Shown in pieces: positions 1-6,221 of a stretch of 7,101 bases of DNA. The stretch is from an uncultured Clostridia bacterium. Lineage in GTDB: Bacteria; Bacillota; Clostridia; Lachnospirales; Lachnospiraceae. Below the pieces are notes generated by a model that saw only the letters and a program-made list of their open reading frames with translations, was not told where the DNA came from and searched no databases. The number at the start of each line of letters is the position of its first letter. Within the stretch, counting starts at the first letter, position 1. Both the position numbers and the translations under genes were made by a program. Where the stretch lies: NCBI GenBank assembly GCA_946186175.1, contig CAMHMG010000157.1, positions 1 to 7,101 of the forward strand, given 5' to 3'.

Positions 1-2
1 GA

Positions 3-1427
3 TGCGATTATTCGGAAATAACCAAGTATGAGTCAAATATGAACTCAAAACTTATATATGGGAAGGAAGATCTTCCCTTATCAGATATTTTTGAATATCT
101 ATTTGGCGAATATAGTCATAGCAAGGCAACAGATGATATTAAGGACCATATTAAAGATTTTTTGTATTTTTTACTTGATGTAGTAAAGAATAAGGATTTT
201 CAAAATCAGAGGAAGAAGGTCAAAGAATTATTACATATTGTAATTCAAGATCCAATTCTTTCATATAGTACTACAGAAAAAATATTTAATATGCTAAGAA
301 TTTTTCAAAGACAAACGACTGCTTTTTATAATAACTATAAAGATATAGTGGAGCTGTCAGAGTTGTTTTCGATGTTATACAGAGGGATTACTTTGAGTAA
401 TAGCCGAATGATCGAAAAGAAGCAAGAGCACTTGATGGGCATTTATGAAATGGTAAACAGAATGACCAGTGAGATATTTGTCTTTGATGGTAATATAGAA
501 GAGGCATATCAGTCAATGTTCACTCAGTTTGAGAATATTGGTATCGCAAGCGCATATATGCTTTCTTTCAAGGATATTATCAAGCATTACAGGTATGATG
601 AATGGATACAGCCACAGTCTTTGAATCTTAAGGCATATGAAGTTGAGGGAGTCGTTGGTGTACTTTCAATTGAAGATGCTGAGGTATCCATTAATGATAT
701 TTTTGAAAATGAATATTTGCCGGATCACAGAGTAACGATGCTTCTTTCTCCTTTGTATTCATATGAAGAGGTATATGGAGTTTTACTTTGTGAAGTTGAT
801 TATACTAATTTGGATTGTATAACCCCTATAAGTATTCAATTATCTTCAGCTCTTAAATCACTTATTCTTATTGAAAAACAAAGAATGGTTCAAAGAGAGA
901 TTGAGAGTAATCTGAGAAGAATAGAAGAGAATAATAGTGTTTTAAATGAGATGTCCAAAAATGACGAGTTGACAGGAGTATATAACCGCAGAGGCTTTAT
1001 TGAAAAAACTGAAAACCTTATCAAGGACAAAAAGAATCACGGAAAGACGGCGATGATATTCTATTCTGATATGGATAATCTTAAGATGATCAATAATGTT
1101 TATGGCCGTGAAGATGGAGATTTTGCACTCAAAGAGATTGCAAATATATTGTTAGATACCTTCAGGAGCTCAGATGTCGTAAGTCGTTTTGGTGGAGATG
1201 AATTTGTTTGTTTTGCGCTGGTGAATATAGATGGCAAGGGACCGGAAATGAAACAAAGAATAGAGATAATTACTGAAAATCATAATGCTCTGGCAAGGAA
1301 ACCTTATGCGATAGAATTAAGCACCGGATATTGTGAGTTTGAGTGCAGAGAAGATGTTGATCTGTACAAATTGCTCGATATAGCAGATAAGATGTTATAT
1401 GAGGAAAAACAGAAAAAGAAAAAATAA
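3..1427 (+). CDS. GGDEF diguanylate cyclase with GAF-like region, 5' end outside window
   Basis: This gene probably makes cyclic di-GMP from two GTP. Counting from the Met at 39, the C-terminal cyclase domain (about 300-460) has the entry motif DELTGVYNRRGF at 309-320, the metal-binding D344/D346 segment, GREDGD at 356-361 and an intact GGDEF at 385-389. RSSD at 376-379 sits five residues before GGDEF, the place of the RxxD inhibitory I-site, so product feedback is likely. Before it come a helical linker (about 275-307) and a mixed alpha/beta stretch (about 130-270) that could be a GAF-like sensor. No membrane segment is visible. The frame is open from base 3, the upstream codons read CDYSEITKYESN, and the Met at 39 lacks a Shine-Dalgarno sequence, so the protein probably starts beyond the window. 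The missing part may be a periplasmic-binding-protein-like domain, as in some clostridial GGDEF proteins, but that is a guess. The gene converges on argS. Confidence 0.93.
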   Translation, partial: CDYSEITKYESNMNSKLIYGKEDLPLSDIFEYLFGEYSHSKATDDIKDHIKDFLYFLLDVVKNKDFQNQRKKVKELLHIVIQDPILSYSTTEKIFNMLRIFQRQTTAFYNNYKDIVELSELFSMLYRGITLSNSRMIEKKQEHLMGIYEMVNRMTSEIFVFDGNIEEAYQSMFTQFENIGIASAYMLSFKDIIKHYRYDEWIQPQSLNLKAYEVEGVVGVLSIEDAEVSINDIFENEYLPDHRVTMLLSPLYSYEEVYGVLLCEVDYTNLDCITPISIQLSSALKSLILIEKQRMVQREIESNLRRIEENNSVLNEMSKNDELTGVYNRRGFIEKTENLIKDKKNHGKTAMIFYSDMDNLKMINNVYGREDGDFALKEIANILLDTFRSSDVVSRFGGDEFVCFALVNIDGKGPEMKQRIEIITENHNALARKPYAIELSTGYCEFECREDVDLYKLLDIADKMLYEEKQKKKK

Positions 1428-1430
1428 AAT

Positions 1431-1487
1431 ATAATTGCGAAACTCTTCTCATATATACAATTCAAAGAGTTTCGCAATTGTTTTTAA
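1431..1487. terminator. Bidirectional rho-independent terminator shared by the GGDEF gene and argS
   Basis: A perfect 15-bp stem pairs 1433-1447 with 1465-1479 around a 17-base loop. On the plus strand it is followed by GTTTTTAATAA, right after the GGDEF stop codon. On the minus strand it lies 18 bases past the argS stop and is followed by ATATTTTATTTTTT. Both convergent transcripts can therefore end here. Confidence 0.9.
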
Positions 1488-1496
1488 TAAAATATT

Positions 1497-3182
1497 TTAC
1501 ATCTGCTCAGGGCAGTCAATGCCTAAGAGTGCAAGTGAATCTTTGAGTGTTCGCTTTGTCATTGATACGAGTTTAAGTCTTGCATTTCTTAACTGTTCGT
1601 CCTCAACGAGTACCTTGTCTGCATTATAAAATCTTGAGAAAGACTGAGCAACATCCATTGAAAATCGGGCTACTACTGAGGGTTCATATTTTTCTGCTGC
1701 ATCTTTGACTACTTGTGGAAAACGATTGATTTCTTTAAGTAAAGTTATCGCAGGCTCATCAAGAATTTGACTGCATTCAATTTGTGTGTTTTCATCATAT
1801 GATGTATTGCGCAGGATGCTTGCACAACGACAATATGTATACTGAACATAAGGACCTGTTTCACCATCAAAGTTAAGAACCTTATCCCATTTAAATGATA
1901 CATCCTTGATTCTTTGATTATATAAATCGTTGAATAGGATAGCACCAACACCTACAATCTTTGCAACCTCATCCTTATCTTTAAGATCAGGATTCTTTTC
2001 AGCAATAATATCTTTAACCTTAGCAATTGCTTCCTTTAATATATCCTCAGCGTATATGATGTTGCCGCTTCTTGTGGAAAGTTTAGCTCCTTCAAGACTT
2101 ACAAGACCATAAGGAATGTGAACCAGACTATCCTTAGCCCATCCATTTCCCAAAAGTTCGATTACTTTGAATACCTGTGCAAAGTGAAGTTTCTGTTCCT
2201 GCCCCGTAACATAGAGACATTTTTCAAAATTCCAACGTTCTTTTCTATATAACACAGCTGCCAGATCACGAGTTGCATATATCGTACTTCCGTCTTTTTT
2301 CATGATAAGACAAGGCGCCATATTATATTCATCAAGATCTACAATCTTAGCACCTTCGCTTTCCTTTAATAATCCTGCTTTGTTAAGACGTTCAACAACA
2401 TCAGCGGTTTTATCGCGGTAGAAACTTTCTCCCATGAAGTGATCAAAATCCATACCGAGCAGTGAATAAGTTCCTTTGTATTCTTTGAGACTGATATCTA
2501 CAAACCATTGCCAGATAGAGAGAGCCTCTTCATTCCCCTGTTCCATCTCGCTAAACCAATGACGTGCTTCATCATTTAAGGCATCATCTTTATCTGCTTC
2601 CTCATGAAATTTGACATACAGACGCATGAGCTCGGCAACGCCGTCACGTTCTACATCTTCTTTGTTTCCCCATTTCTTGTAGGCAACAATCAGTTTACCA
2701 AATTGTGTTCCCCAGTCACCTAAATGATTGATACGTTCGACTTTATATCCAAGCTTAGTATATATCTTATATAAGGAATTACCTATGATAGTAGTTCTTA
2801 AATGCCCAACATGAAAATTCTTGGCAACATTAGGTGAAGAGTAGTCAATACATATGGTTTTTCCTTTGCCGATGTCAGATGAACCGAAGTTGTCAACATC
2901 TGCAGTTTCCAACATTGATTTTACAAACATATCTTTCTTGATAAAAAAATTAATGTATGCGCCTTTTGTTTCGAGCTTTTCAAGTATATCGACATCACCA
3001 ATTTTTTCAGCTATGTCTGCTGCTATGAGTGGAGGTGCTTTTCTAAGTGTCTTTGCTAATTGAAAGCAGGGAAATGCATAATCGCCCATATCTGCTTTGG
3101 GCGGAATTTCTAAAAGACCGGCTACTAAATCACGGTCTAACTCAGATGCCTTTGTAATTATGTCGATAATTTGTTCTTTCAT
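1497..3182 (-). CDS. argS: Arginyl-tRNA synthetase
   Basis: ArgS is the class I enzyme that charges tRNA(Arg) with arginine in the cytoplasm. At 561 residues it has the usual family length. The order is: N-terminal ArgS-specific domain (about 1-85); catalytic Rossmann core with SSPNVAKNFHVGHLR, in which HVGH (124-127) is the HIGH signature; HLGDWGTQFG (153-162); YATRDLAA (302-309); YVTGQEQ (324-330); KLSTRSGN (367-374), the ArgS form of KMSKS; and a helical DALR-type anticodon-binding domain (about 445-561). The frame could start 20 codons earlier at 3242, inside the preceding gene. The start at 3182 is preferred because AGAGGA lies seven bases before it and the family N-terminus begins there. 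The gene is 28 bases downstream of the DegS-like gene and probably cotranscribed. No T-box leader is seen directly upstream. It ends at the shared terminator. Confidence 0.97.
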   Translation of the reverse strand: MKEQIIDIITKASELDRDLVAGLLEIPPKADMGDYAFPCFQLAKTLRKAPPLIAADIAEKIGDVDILEKLETKGAYINFFIKKDMFVKSMLETADVDNFGSSDIGKGKTICIDYSSPNVAKNFHVGHLRTTIIGNSLYKIYTKLGYKVERINHLGDWGTQFGKLIVAYKKWGNKEDVERDGVAELMRLYVKFHEEADKDDALNDEARHWFSEMEQGNEEALSIWQWFVDISLKEYKGTYSLLGMDFDHFMGESFYRDKTADVVERLNKAGLLKESEGAKIVDLDEYNMAPCLIMKKDGSTIYATRDLAAVLYRKERWNFEKCLYVTGQEQKLHFAQVFKVIELLGNGWAKDSLVHIPYGLVSLEGAKLSTRSGNIIYAEDILKEAIAKVKDIIAEKNPDLKDKDEVAKIVGVGAILFNDLYNQRIKDVSFKWDKVLNFDGETGPYVQYTYCRCASILRNTSYDENTQIECSQILDEPAITLLKEINRFPQVVKDAAEKYEPSVVARFSMDVAQSFSRFYNADKVLVEDEQLRNARLKLVSMTKRTLKDSLALLGIDCPEQM

Positions 3183-3189
3183 TACTGGT

Positions 3190-3195
3190 TCCTCT
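3190..3195 (-). promoter_or_regulatory. Ribosome binding site that fixes the argS start
   Basis: AGAGGA on the minus strand lies seven bases before the ATG at 3182. The longer in-frame ATG at 3242 would add a polar 20-residue extension encoded partly inside the DegS-like gene, and such an extension is foreign to ArgS. This site sits in the 28-base spacer between the two genes. Confidence 0.8.
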
Positions 3196-3210
3196 TTTCT
3201 ATGATTTTTT

Positions 3211-4347
3211 CTATCTTTTGATCGGGAAGGAGAATCTGACATTGGTGCCGGAAATTATATCCCCTTCTATCTGGACCTTTCCGTCCAATTGATAGATGGT
3301 TTCATGTAATTTGTGAAGGCCTGAATGCCAGGCAGCTCTGTCGAGATAATCTTCAGGAATACCAACACCGTTGTCATTGACATACACATCGATAAGTCTG
3401 CTGCTTATAAATATTTTAGCTGTAACTCTGTTAGCGTTGCTGTGCTTGAAAATGTTATTAAATATTTCACGGAGTATAGCAATGAGACGAACAGTTATTA
3501 CAGGTGGAATATTTAATTCGTGCTCAGTGCAGTCACAGGAATAGTCGATCATACATTCAGGATGCATTCTTTTGTAAACGTCAATAAGTTTGTCAACCTG
3601 ATCCCAAATTGGCTGTTTAGTGTCGACGTTGTAATTGAGCTTAAAGAGCACCTTGTCAATTGACTTGAGTATATTTTCTGAAGAATTGTGAAGCTCTGTA
3701 ATTGTAACCATTGCACGTCCGACATCTGAGTGCAAAAGCCATTTTAACACTTCGAGTTTATTAATGTTAGATATTAATTCCTCCTTGACATTTCTGTTAA
3801 GAGAGTTGGCACAACGATATCTTTCATAATCCTCTAAGCGAAGCATATTATAATTGTGAGCAGAATTATCTTCCGTGTCTTCCTGTTCTATGAATTCTAT
3901 TCCGGTATCGGTATCGTCTGACTCTGTGACCTGACTTTCCTTTTTTCCAATTAGAACAGTATGTATGCATTTACTTGCTTTAGAAAGCATTTCCACCTGT
4001 TCTTTATAAAATATAATGTCGTTTTCAAGTTGTCTGATACGATTATCCAGACTTTCCTTTGCGTCTTCTAACGCCTGAATTTGATCAGCTAATTGAGCTC
4101 CGCGGCTGATGGAAGCGCTTCTAAGGTCCGAAAGAGGAGAGAAGACATTGCGACGGTCTTCACCTTGATAAGTATATAGCTCACGTGTTTTTTGCAAAGT
4201 CTCTATCTGAACCTCTAATTCAAAAAGCTCGGTTTTTAATTTCTGTACCAATTCAAGGTTACTTAGGTAGGTCTTGTTAAAGTAATCTAAGGTCTTAGAA
4301 TTGGCTTCTTCAATTATACTAAGTGGATTGTGTTCTTCGTTCGTCAT
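3211..4347 (-). CDS. DegS-like cytoplasmic histidine kinase homologue lacking the phosphoacceptor His (probable pseudokinase)
   Basis: This 378-residue soluble protein has the build of DegS-type kinases. The N-terminal half is coiled-coil rich (about 10-125), an acidic linker follows (about 138-163), then a HisKA_3-like helical hairpin (170-240) and a C-terminal HATPase_c domain. The ATPase domain has an N-box REIFNNIFKHSNA (293-305, key Asn298), a G1 box DNGVGI (325-330), a late motif SGLHKLHETIYQLDG (342-356) and a G2 box GTNVRFSFP (367-375), so ATP binding looks intact. In the H-box, ERYRCANSLNRNVKE (175-189) aligns with ERxRIAxxLHDxxxQ. Asn184 replaces the phosphorylated His, Arg185 the acidic residue and Glu189 the Gln. 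Autophosphorylation there is impossible, so it may act as an ATP-responsive scaffold or regulator. No response regulator is nearby. GAGGA stands before the ATG at 4347, and argS follows after 28 bases. Confidence 0.85.
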   Translation of the reverse strand: MTNEEHNPLSIIEEANSKTLDYFNKTYLSNLELVQKLKTELFELEVQIETLQKTRELYTYQGEDRRNVFSPLSDLRSASISRGAQLADQIQALEDAKESLDNRIRQLENDIIFYKEQVEMLSKASKCIHTVLIGKKESQVTESDDTDTGIEFIEQEDTEDNSAHNYNMLRLEDYERYRCANSLNRNVKEELISNINKLEVLKWLLHSDVGRAMVTITELHNSSENILKSIDKVLFKLNYNVDTKQPIWDQVDKLIDVYKRMHPECMIDYSCDCTEHELNIPPVITVRLIAILREIFNNIFKHSNANRVTAKIFISSRLIDVYVNDNGVGIPEDYLDRAAWHSGLHKLHETIYQLDGKVQIEGDIISGTNVRFSFPIKR

Positions 4348-4366
4348 TTTGCATCCTCATGTATAT

Positions 4367-4378
4367 ATTAGTACTAAT
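4367..4378. other. 12-bp perfect palindrome just upstream of the DegS-like gene
   Basis: ATTAGTACTAAT is a perfect 12-bp palindrome eight bases upstream of the Shine-Dalgarno sequence of the DegS-like gene. It could be an operator half-site pair or a chance AT-rich palindrome; nothing identifies a binding protein. Confidence 0.35.
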
Positions 4379-4394
4379 GGTAACTGTTCAGGTA

Positions 4395-4419
4395 GAATCT
4401 CGCATTCACTGCGAGATTC
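4395..4419. other. Perfect 10-bp hairpin in the spacer between the carboxypeptidase and DegS-like genes
   Basis: The bases at 4395-4404 pair perfectly with 4410-4419 around a five-base loop (TTCAC on the plus strand). The stem core is CTCGC/GCGAG, GC-rich against an AT-rich background. Neither strand has a run of T directly after it, so a rho-independent terminator is unlikely. It lies 47 bases upstream of the start of the DegS-like gene and would be in the leader or spacer of its transcript. Confidence 0.7.
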
Positions 4420-4440
4420 GTAGAAAAATGTATATTTCAC

Positions 4441-4491
4441 GATACGACAGGCATACTGGAAGGTGCGTAAGCACTATGCCTGTCGCGTATC
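4441..4491. other. Long interrupted hairpin with GTAA (GNRA) tetraloop on the plus strand
   Basis: The stem is built from three helices: 4441-4446 with 4486-4491 (six pairs), 4447-4455 with 4475-4483 (nine pairs, after a two-base CG bulge on one side), and 4463-4466 with 4471-4474. The terminal loop is GTAA on the plus strand and TTAC on the minus strand. A one-sided seven-base bulge, CTGGAAG at 4456-4462, separates the last two helices. The GNRA loop on the plus strand would favour that strand as the RNA, although the flanking genes run on the minus strand. No T-run follows on either strand. It may be a structured RNA, a processing site or a dispersed palindromic repeat. Confidence 0.6.
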
Positions 4492-4515
4492 TATGAAGCA
4501 TAGCTGAATAGATAC
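4487..4515. other. 8-bp hairpin that competes with the long hairpin for one arm
   Basis: The bases at 4487-4494 (GTATCTAT) pair with 4508-4515 (ATAGATAC). The first five bases of the left arm also form the closing pairs of the hairpin at 4441-4491, so the two structures overlap and exclude each other at that arm. A shorter local stem, 4491-4495 with 4499-4503, is also possible. It lies 11 bases beyond the stop codon of the carboxypeptidase gene and has no T-run after it on the minus strand, so it is a poor terminator. Confidence 0.5.
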
Positions 4516-4526
4516 TACTAAAGTTT

Positions 4527-5963
4527 CTAAAAGTAATAATCATTATCTTTATATTTTCTTCTCTTGCGTCTCCTGCGTTTCTGATTATTGGTATAACGTT
4601 GTCTTCGCTCATTTTTTCTTCTTTCCTGAATTATCTTCTGTAATGCTGTAAGAAGAAGGACAAGTAGGATAATGCTTAATATAATTATGATTATATGAAG
4701 TAATGAGCTTTTTTTAGAAGTAGTGATATCAGTATCATTATCTTCTTTATTGGATTGTATTTGTGAAGATAATGAGTGAGAACCATTGGTTATTGAGGTT
4801 GCTCCAAGCTGTTCCCCGTTATAAAAGAATTCTATTTCTCCCAAAATGTTGTCAGATGCTCTATCAAAAAGATTGATTTGTTTTTCTATTTTAGTAGTAT
4901 CAATAGATTTGTTGATAAGCATACAATAATTATTGTCCACGGTTAAATTGATAAGCTCATGGTTTAAGCTATTGTAATAATTGTCCAGAATATAATTGAT
5001 ATCTGTCTCATCATTTTCATCATTAGAGAATGAAAAATCTGATAGTGGATAGAAATACATATAGTTGTTAAAACAATAATTATAAAGAGCTTTTGAATCA
5101 GAAAACGTATATTTCAAACCATCACAGTCTAAAACAACACAGATAAGCTCTAAGCCGTCTTTTCTAGCAAATGTAACTAAAGTATTATTAGCGTCGGTTG
5201 TATATCCGTTCTTACCACCTTCGCAATATTCATAATAGTAAGGATTTGCGGGATTGATCATTTTTGTTCCGGTCCAAAGTGGTCTGGATTCATCAGTAAG
5301 ATTAGTTGGAGGTATTGTGTAATTGACAGTTCCGGCTATTTCACGAAATTGATCATTATGGATTGCCGCACGCATGATAAGAGCCATATCATAAGCGGTT
5401 GTATAGTGATCGTCATCATGAAGACCATTAGGAGTAACAAAATGAGTGTGCTTACAACCTAATTCCTCCGCTTTCTTGTTCATCATTTTGGCAAAATTCT
5501 CAACATCACCGCCAACTAACTCCGCAAGTGCGTAGGCACACTCATTAGCAGAATTAACCATTGTTGCATACAAAAGATCTCTTATAGTCAACTGTTCTCC
5601 GACATCAAGACCGATGTTAGTACTTGAACGATCTATACCCCATATGGCATTCTGCGACATGGTAACTACCTGGTCAAGATTGAGGTTATGTTCAAGAGCG
5701 ATCAGTACAGTCATTACCTTGGTAATACTAGCCGGATATTTTCCTACATCAGAATTCTTTTCATACAGAATCTGACCGGTTTCTGCGTCTATAACTATTG
5801 CAGCATCTGAAACTATATCCGGCTCTCTTGAAGGAGTATCAGGATATTCCGTTGTATCAGGATGCTCTGTGGTCTCATTACTATCATTCTCTGTTGCATT
5901 ACAGGTAAATGATAATGAAAAACAGAGCAACACTATTAGAAATAATGCGGACCACTTTCTCAT
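4527..5963 (-). CDS. Serine D-alanyl-D-alanine carboxypeptidase (peptidase S11, low-mass PBP), membrane-anchored
   Basis: This DacA/DacF-type enzyme removes the terminal D-Ala from peptidoglycan stem peptides outside the membrane. It has 478 residues: a signal peptide (1-23, hydrophobic 5-19, possible cleavage after CNA); an acidic linker with imperfect TTExPD repeats (31-48); and a catalytic domain (about 50-290) with SITK (79-82, nucleophile Ser79) and SAN (138-140). The third motif reads KNG (251-253) in GGKNGYTTDA, where the family normally has KTG. A beta-rich segment (about 300-392) ending in GEIEFFYNGEQLGATSIT resembles the PBP5 C-terminal domain. A transmembrane helix (about 420-440) and a very basic cytoplasmic tail (446-471, with RRRRKRRK) follow, in place of the amphipathic anchor of E. 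coli PBP5. AAGGAG lies nine bases before the ATG, and a strong promoter is at 6002-6030. No clear terminator separates it from the DegS-like gene. Confidence 0.94.
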   Translation of the reverse strand: MRKWSALFLIVLLCFSLSFTCNATENDSNETTEHPDTTEYPDTPSREPDIVSDAAIVIDAETGQILYEKNSDVGKYPASITKVMTVLIALEHNLNLDQVVTMSQNAIWGIDRSSTNIGLDVGEQLTIRDLLYATMVNSANECAYALAELVGGDVENFAKMMNKKAEELGCKHTHFVTPNGLHDDDHYTTAYDMALIMRAAIHNDQFREIAGTVNYTIPPTNLTDESRPLWTGTKMINPANPYYYEYCEGGKNGYTTDANNTLVTFARKDGLELICVVLDCDGLKYTFSDSKALYNYCFNNYMYFYPLSDFSFSNDENDETDINYILDNYYNSLNHELINLTVDNNYCMLINKSIDTTKIEKQINLFDRASDNILGEIEFFYNGEQLGATSITNGSHSLSSQIQSNKEDNDTDITTSKKSSLLHIIIIILSIILLVLLLTALQKIIQERRKNERRQRYTNNQKRRRRKRRKYKDNDYYF

Positions 5964-6001
5964 GTAGCGCAGCTCCTTGTATATATCAAATATCTCTGCT
6001 C

Positions 6002-6030
6002 ATTTTATATTATATTAAAAGGGGTGTCAA
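6002..6030 (-). promoter_or_regulatory. Sigma-A-type promoter of the carboxypeptidase gene
   Basis: On the minus strand a perfect -35 box, TTGACA (6030-6025), is followed after 17 bases by TAAAAT (6007-6002), a near-consensus -10 box. Transcription would start near 5995, giving a leader of about 30 bases that contains AAGGAG. This is the strongest promoter seen in the window and may also drive the DegS-like gene and argS. Confidence 0.85.
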
Positions 6031-6081
6031 GTTAGAGCAAAAGGGTATTAAGAGAGTTTAATTACAAAAGTAAACAGAACA

Positions 6082-6133
6082 GCACTAAGGTTTAAGTTAC
6101 GCTCCTTAAGGAGCGTAACTTAAACCTTAGTGC
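6082..6133. repeat. 52-bp perfect palindrome without spacer
   Basis: The arms 6082-6107 and 6108-6133 are exact reverse complements over all 26 bases, centred on CCTTAAGG. The single-stranded form would be a very stable hairpin. It lies between mecA and the promoter of the carboxypeptidase gene. On the minus strand the following 17 bases contain 11 T (TGTTCTGTTTACTTTTG), so it could act as a second terminator for mecA transcripts or as an insulator. On the plus strand the flank, ATCATGTATATATG, is not terminator-like. A palindromic mobile or repeat element is the alternative. Confidence 0.85.
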
Positions 6134-6168
6134 ATCATGTATATATGAAAGTAGAACTCATAGTAATA

Positions 6169-6200
6169 AAGGAGGATTAGGAATTGTCCTTATCCTCCTT
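6169..6200 (-). terminator. Hairpin terminator downstream of mecA
   Basis: Nine pairs (6169-6177 with 6192-6200), one T-T mismatch and four further pairs close a four-base loop. The structure starts 21 bases after the mecA stop codon. On the minus strand it ends in CCTCCTTTATTACT, a short and interrupted T-run, so termination may be partial. The palindrome at 6082-6133 stands behind it. Confidence 0.65.
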
Positions 6201-6221
6201 GTGTATATTAGATATGAGAAT

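Noticed and set aside
3183..3242. A 20-codon N-terminal extension of argS starting at 3242
   Set aside because: It overlaps the end of the DegS-like gene, encodes a polar stretch (MSDSPSRSKDRKN) foreign to ArgS, and the internal ATG at 3182 has a well-spaced AGAGGA.
3685..3696. His220 (ELHNSSENIL) as the true H-box histidine of the DegS-like protein
   Set aside because: It resembles LHDxxxQxL, but it lies only 78 residues before the N-box Asn and 17 before the end of the helical hairpin, too close for a HisKA_3 domain. The ERxRxA lead-in is at 175-180 instead.
4348..4526. A T-box or amino-acid-responsive leader for the DegS-like gene and argS
   Set aside because: The spacer has hairpins, but I see no T-box consensus (AGGGTGGNACCGCG-like) and no terminator/antiterminator pair with a T-run on the minus strand.
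4406..4612. A 68-codon minus-strand frame across the end of the carboxypeptidase gene
   Set aside because: It overlaps the basic tail in another frame and runs through the hairpins. It has no ribosome binding site of note and no domain.
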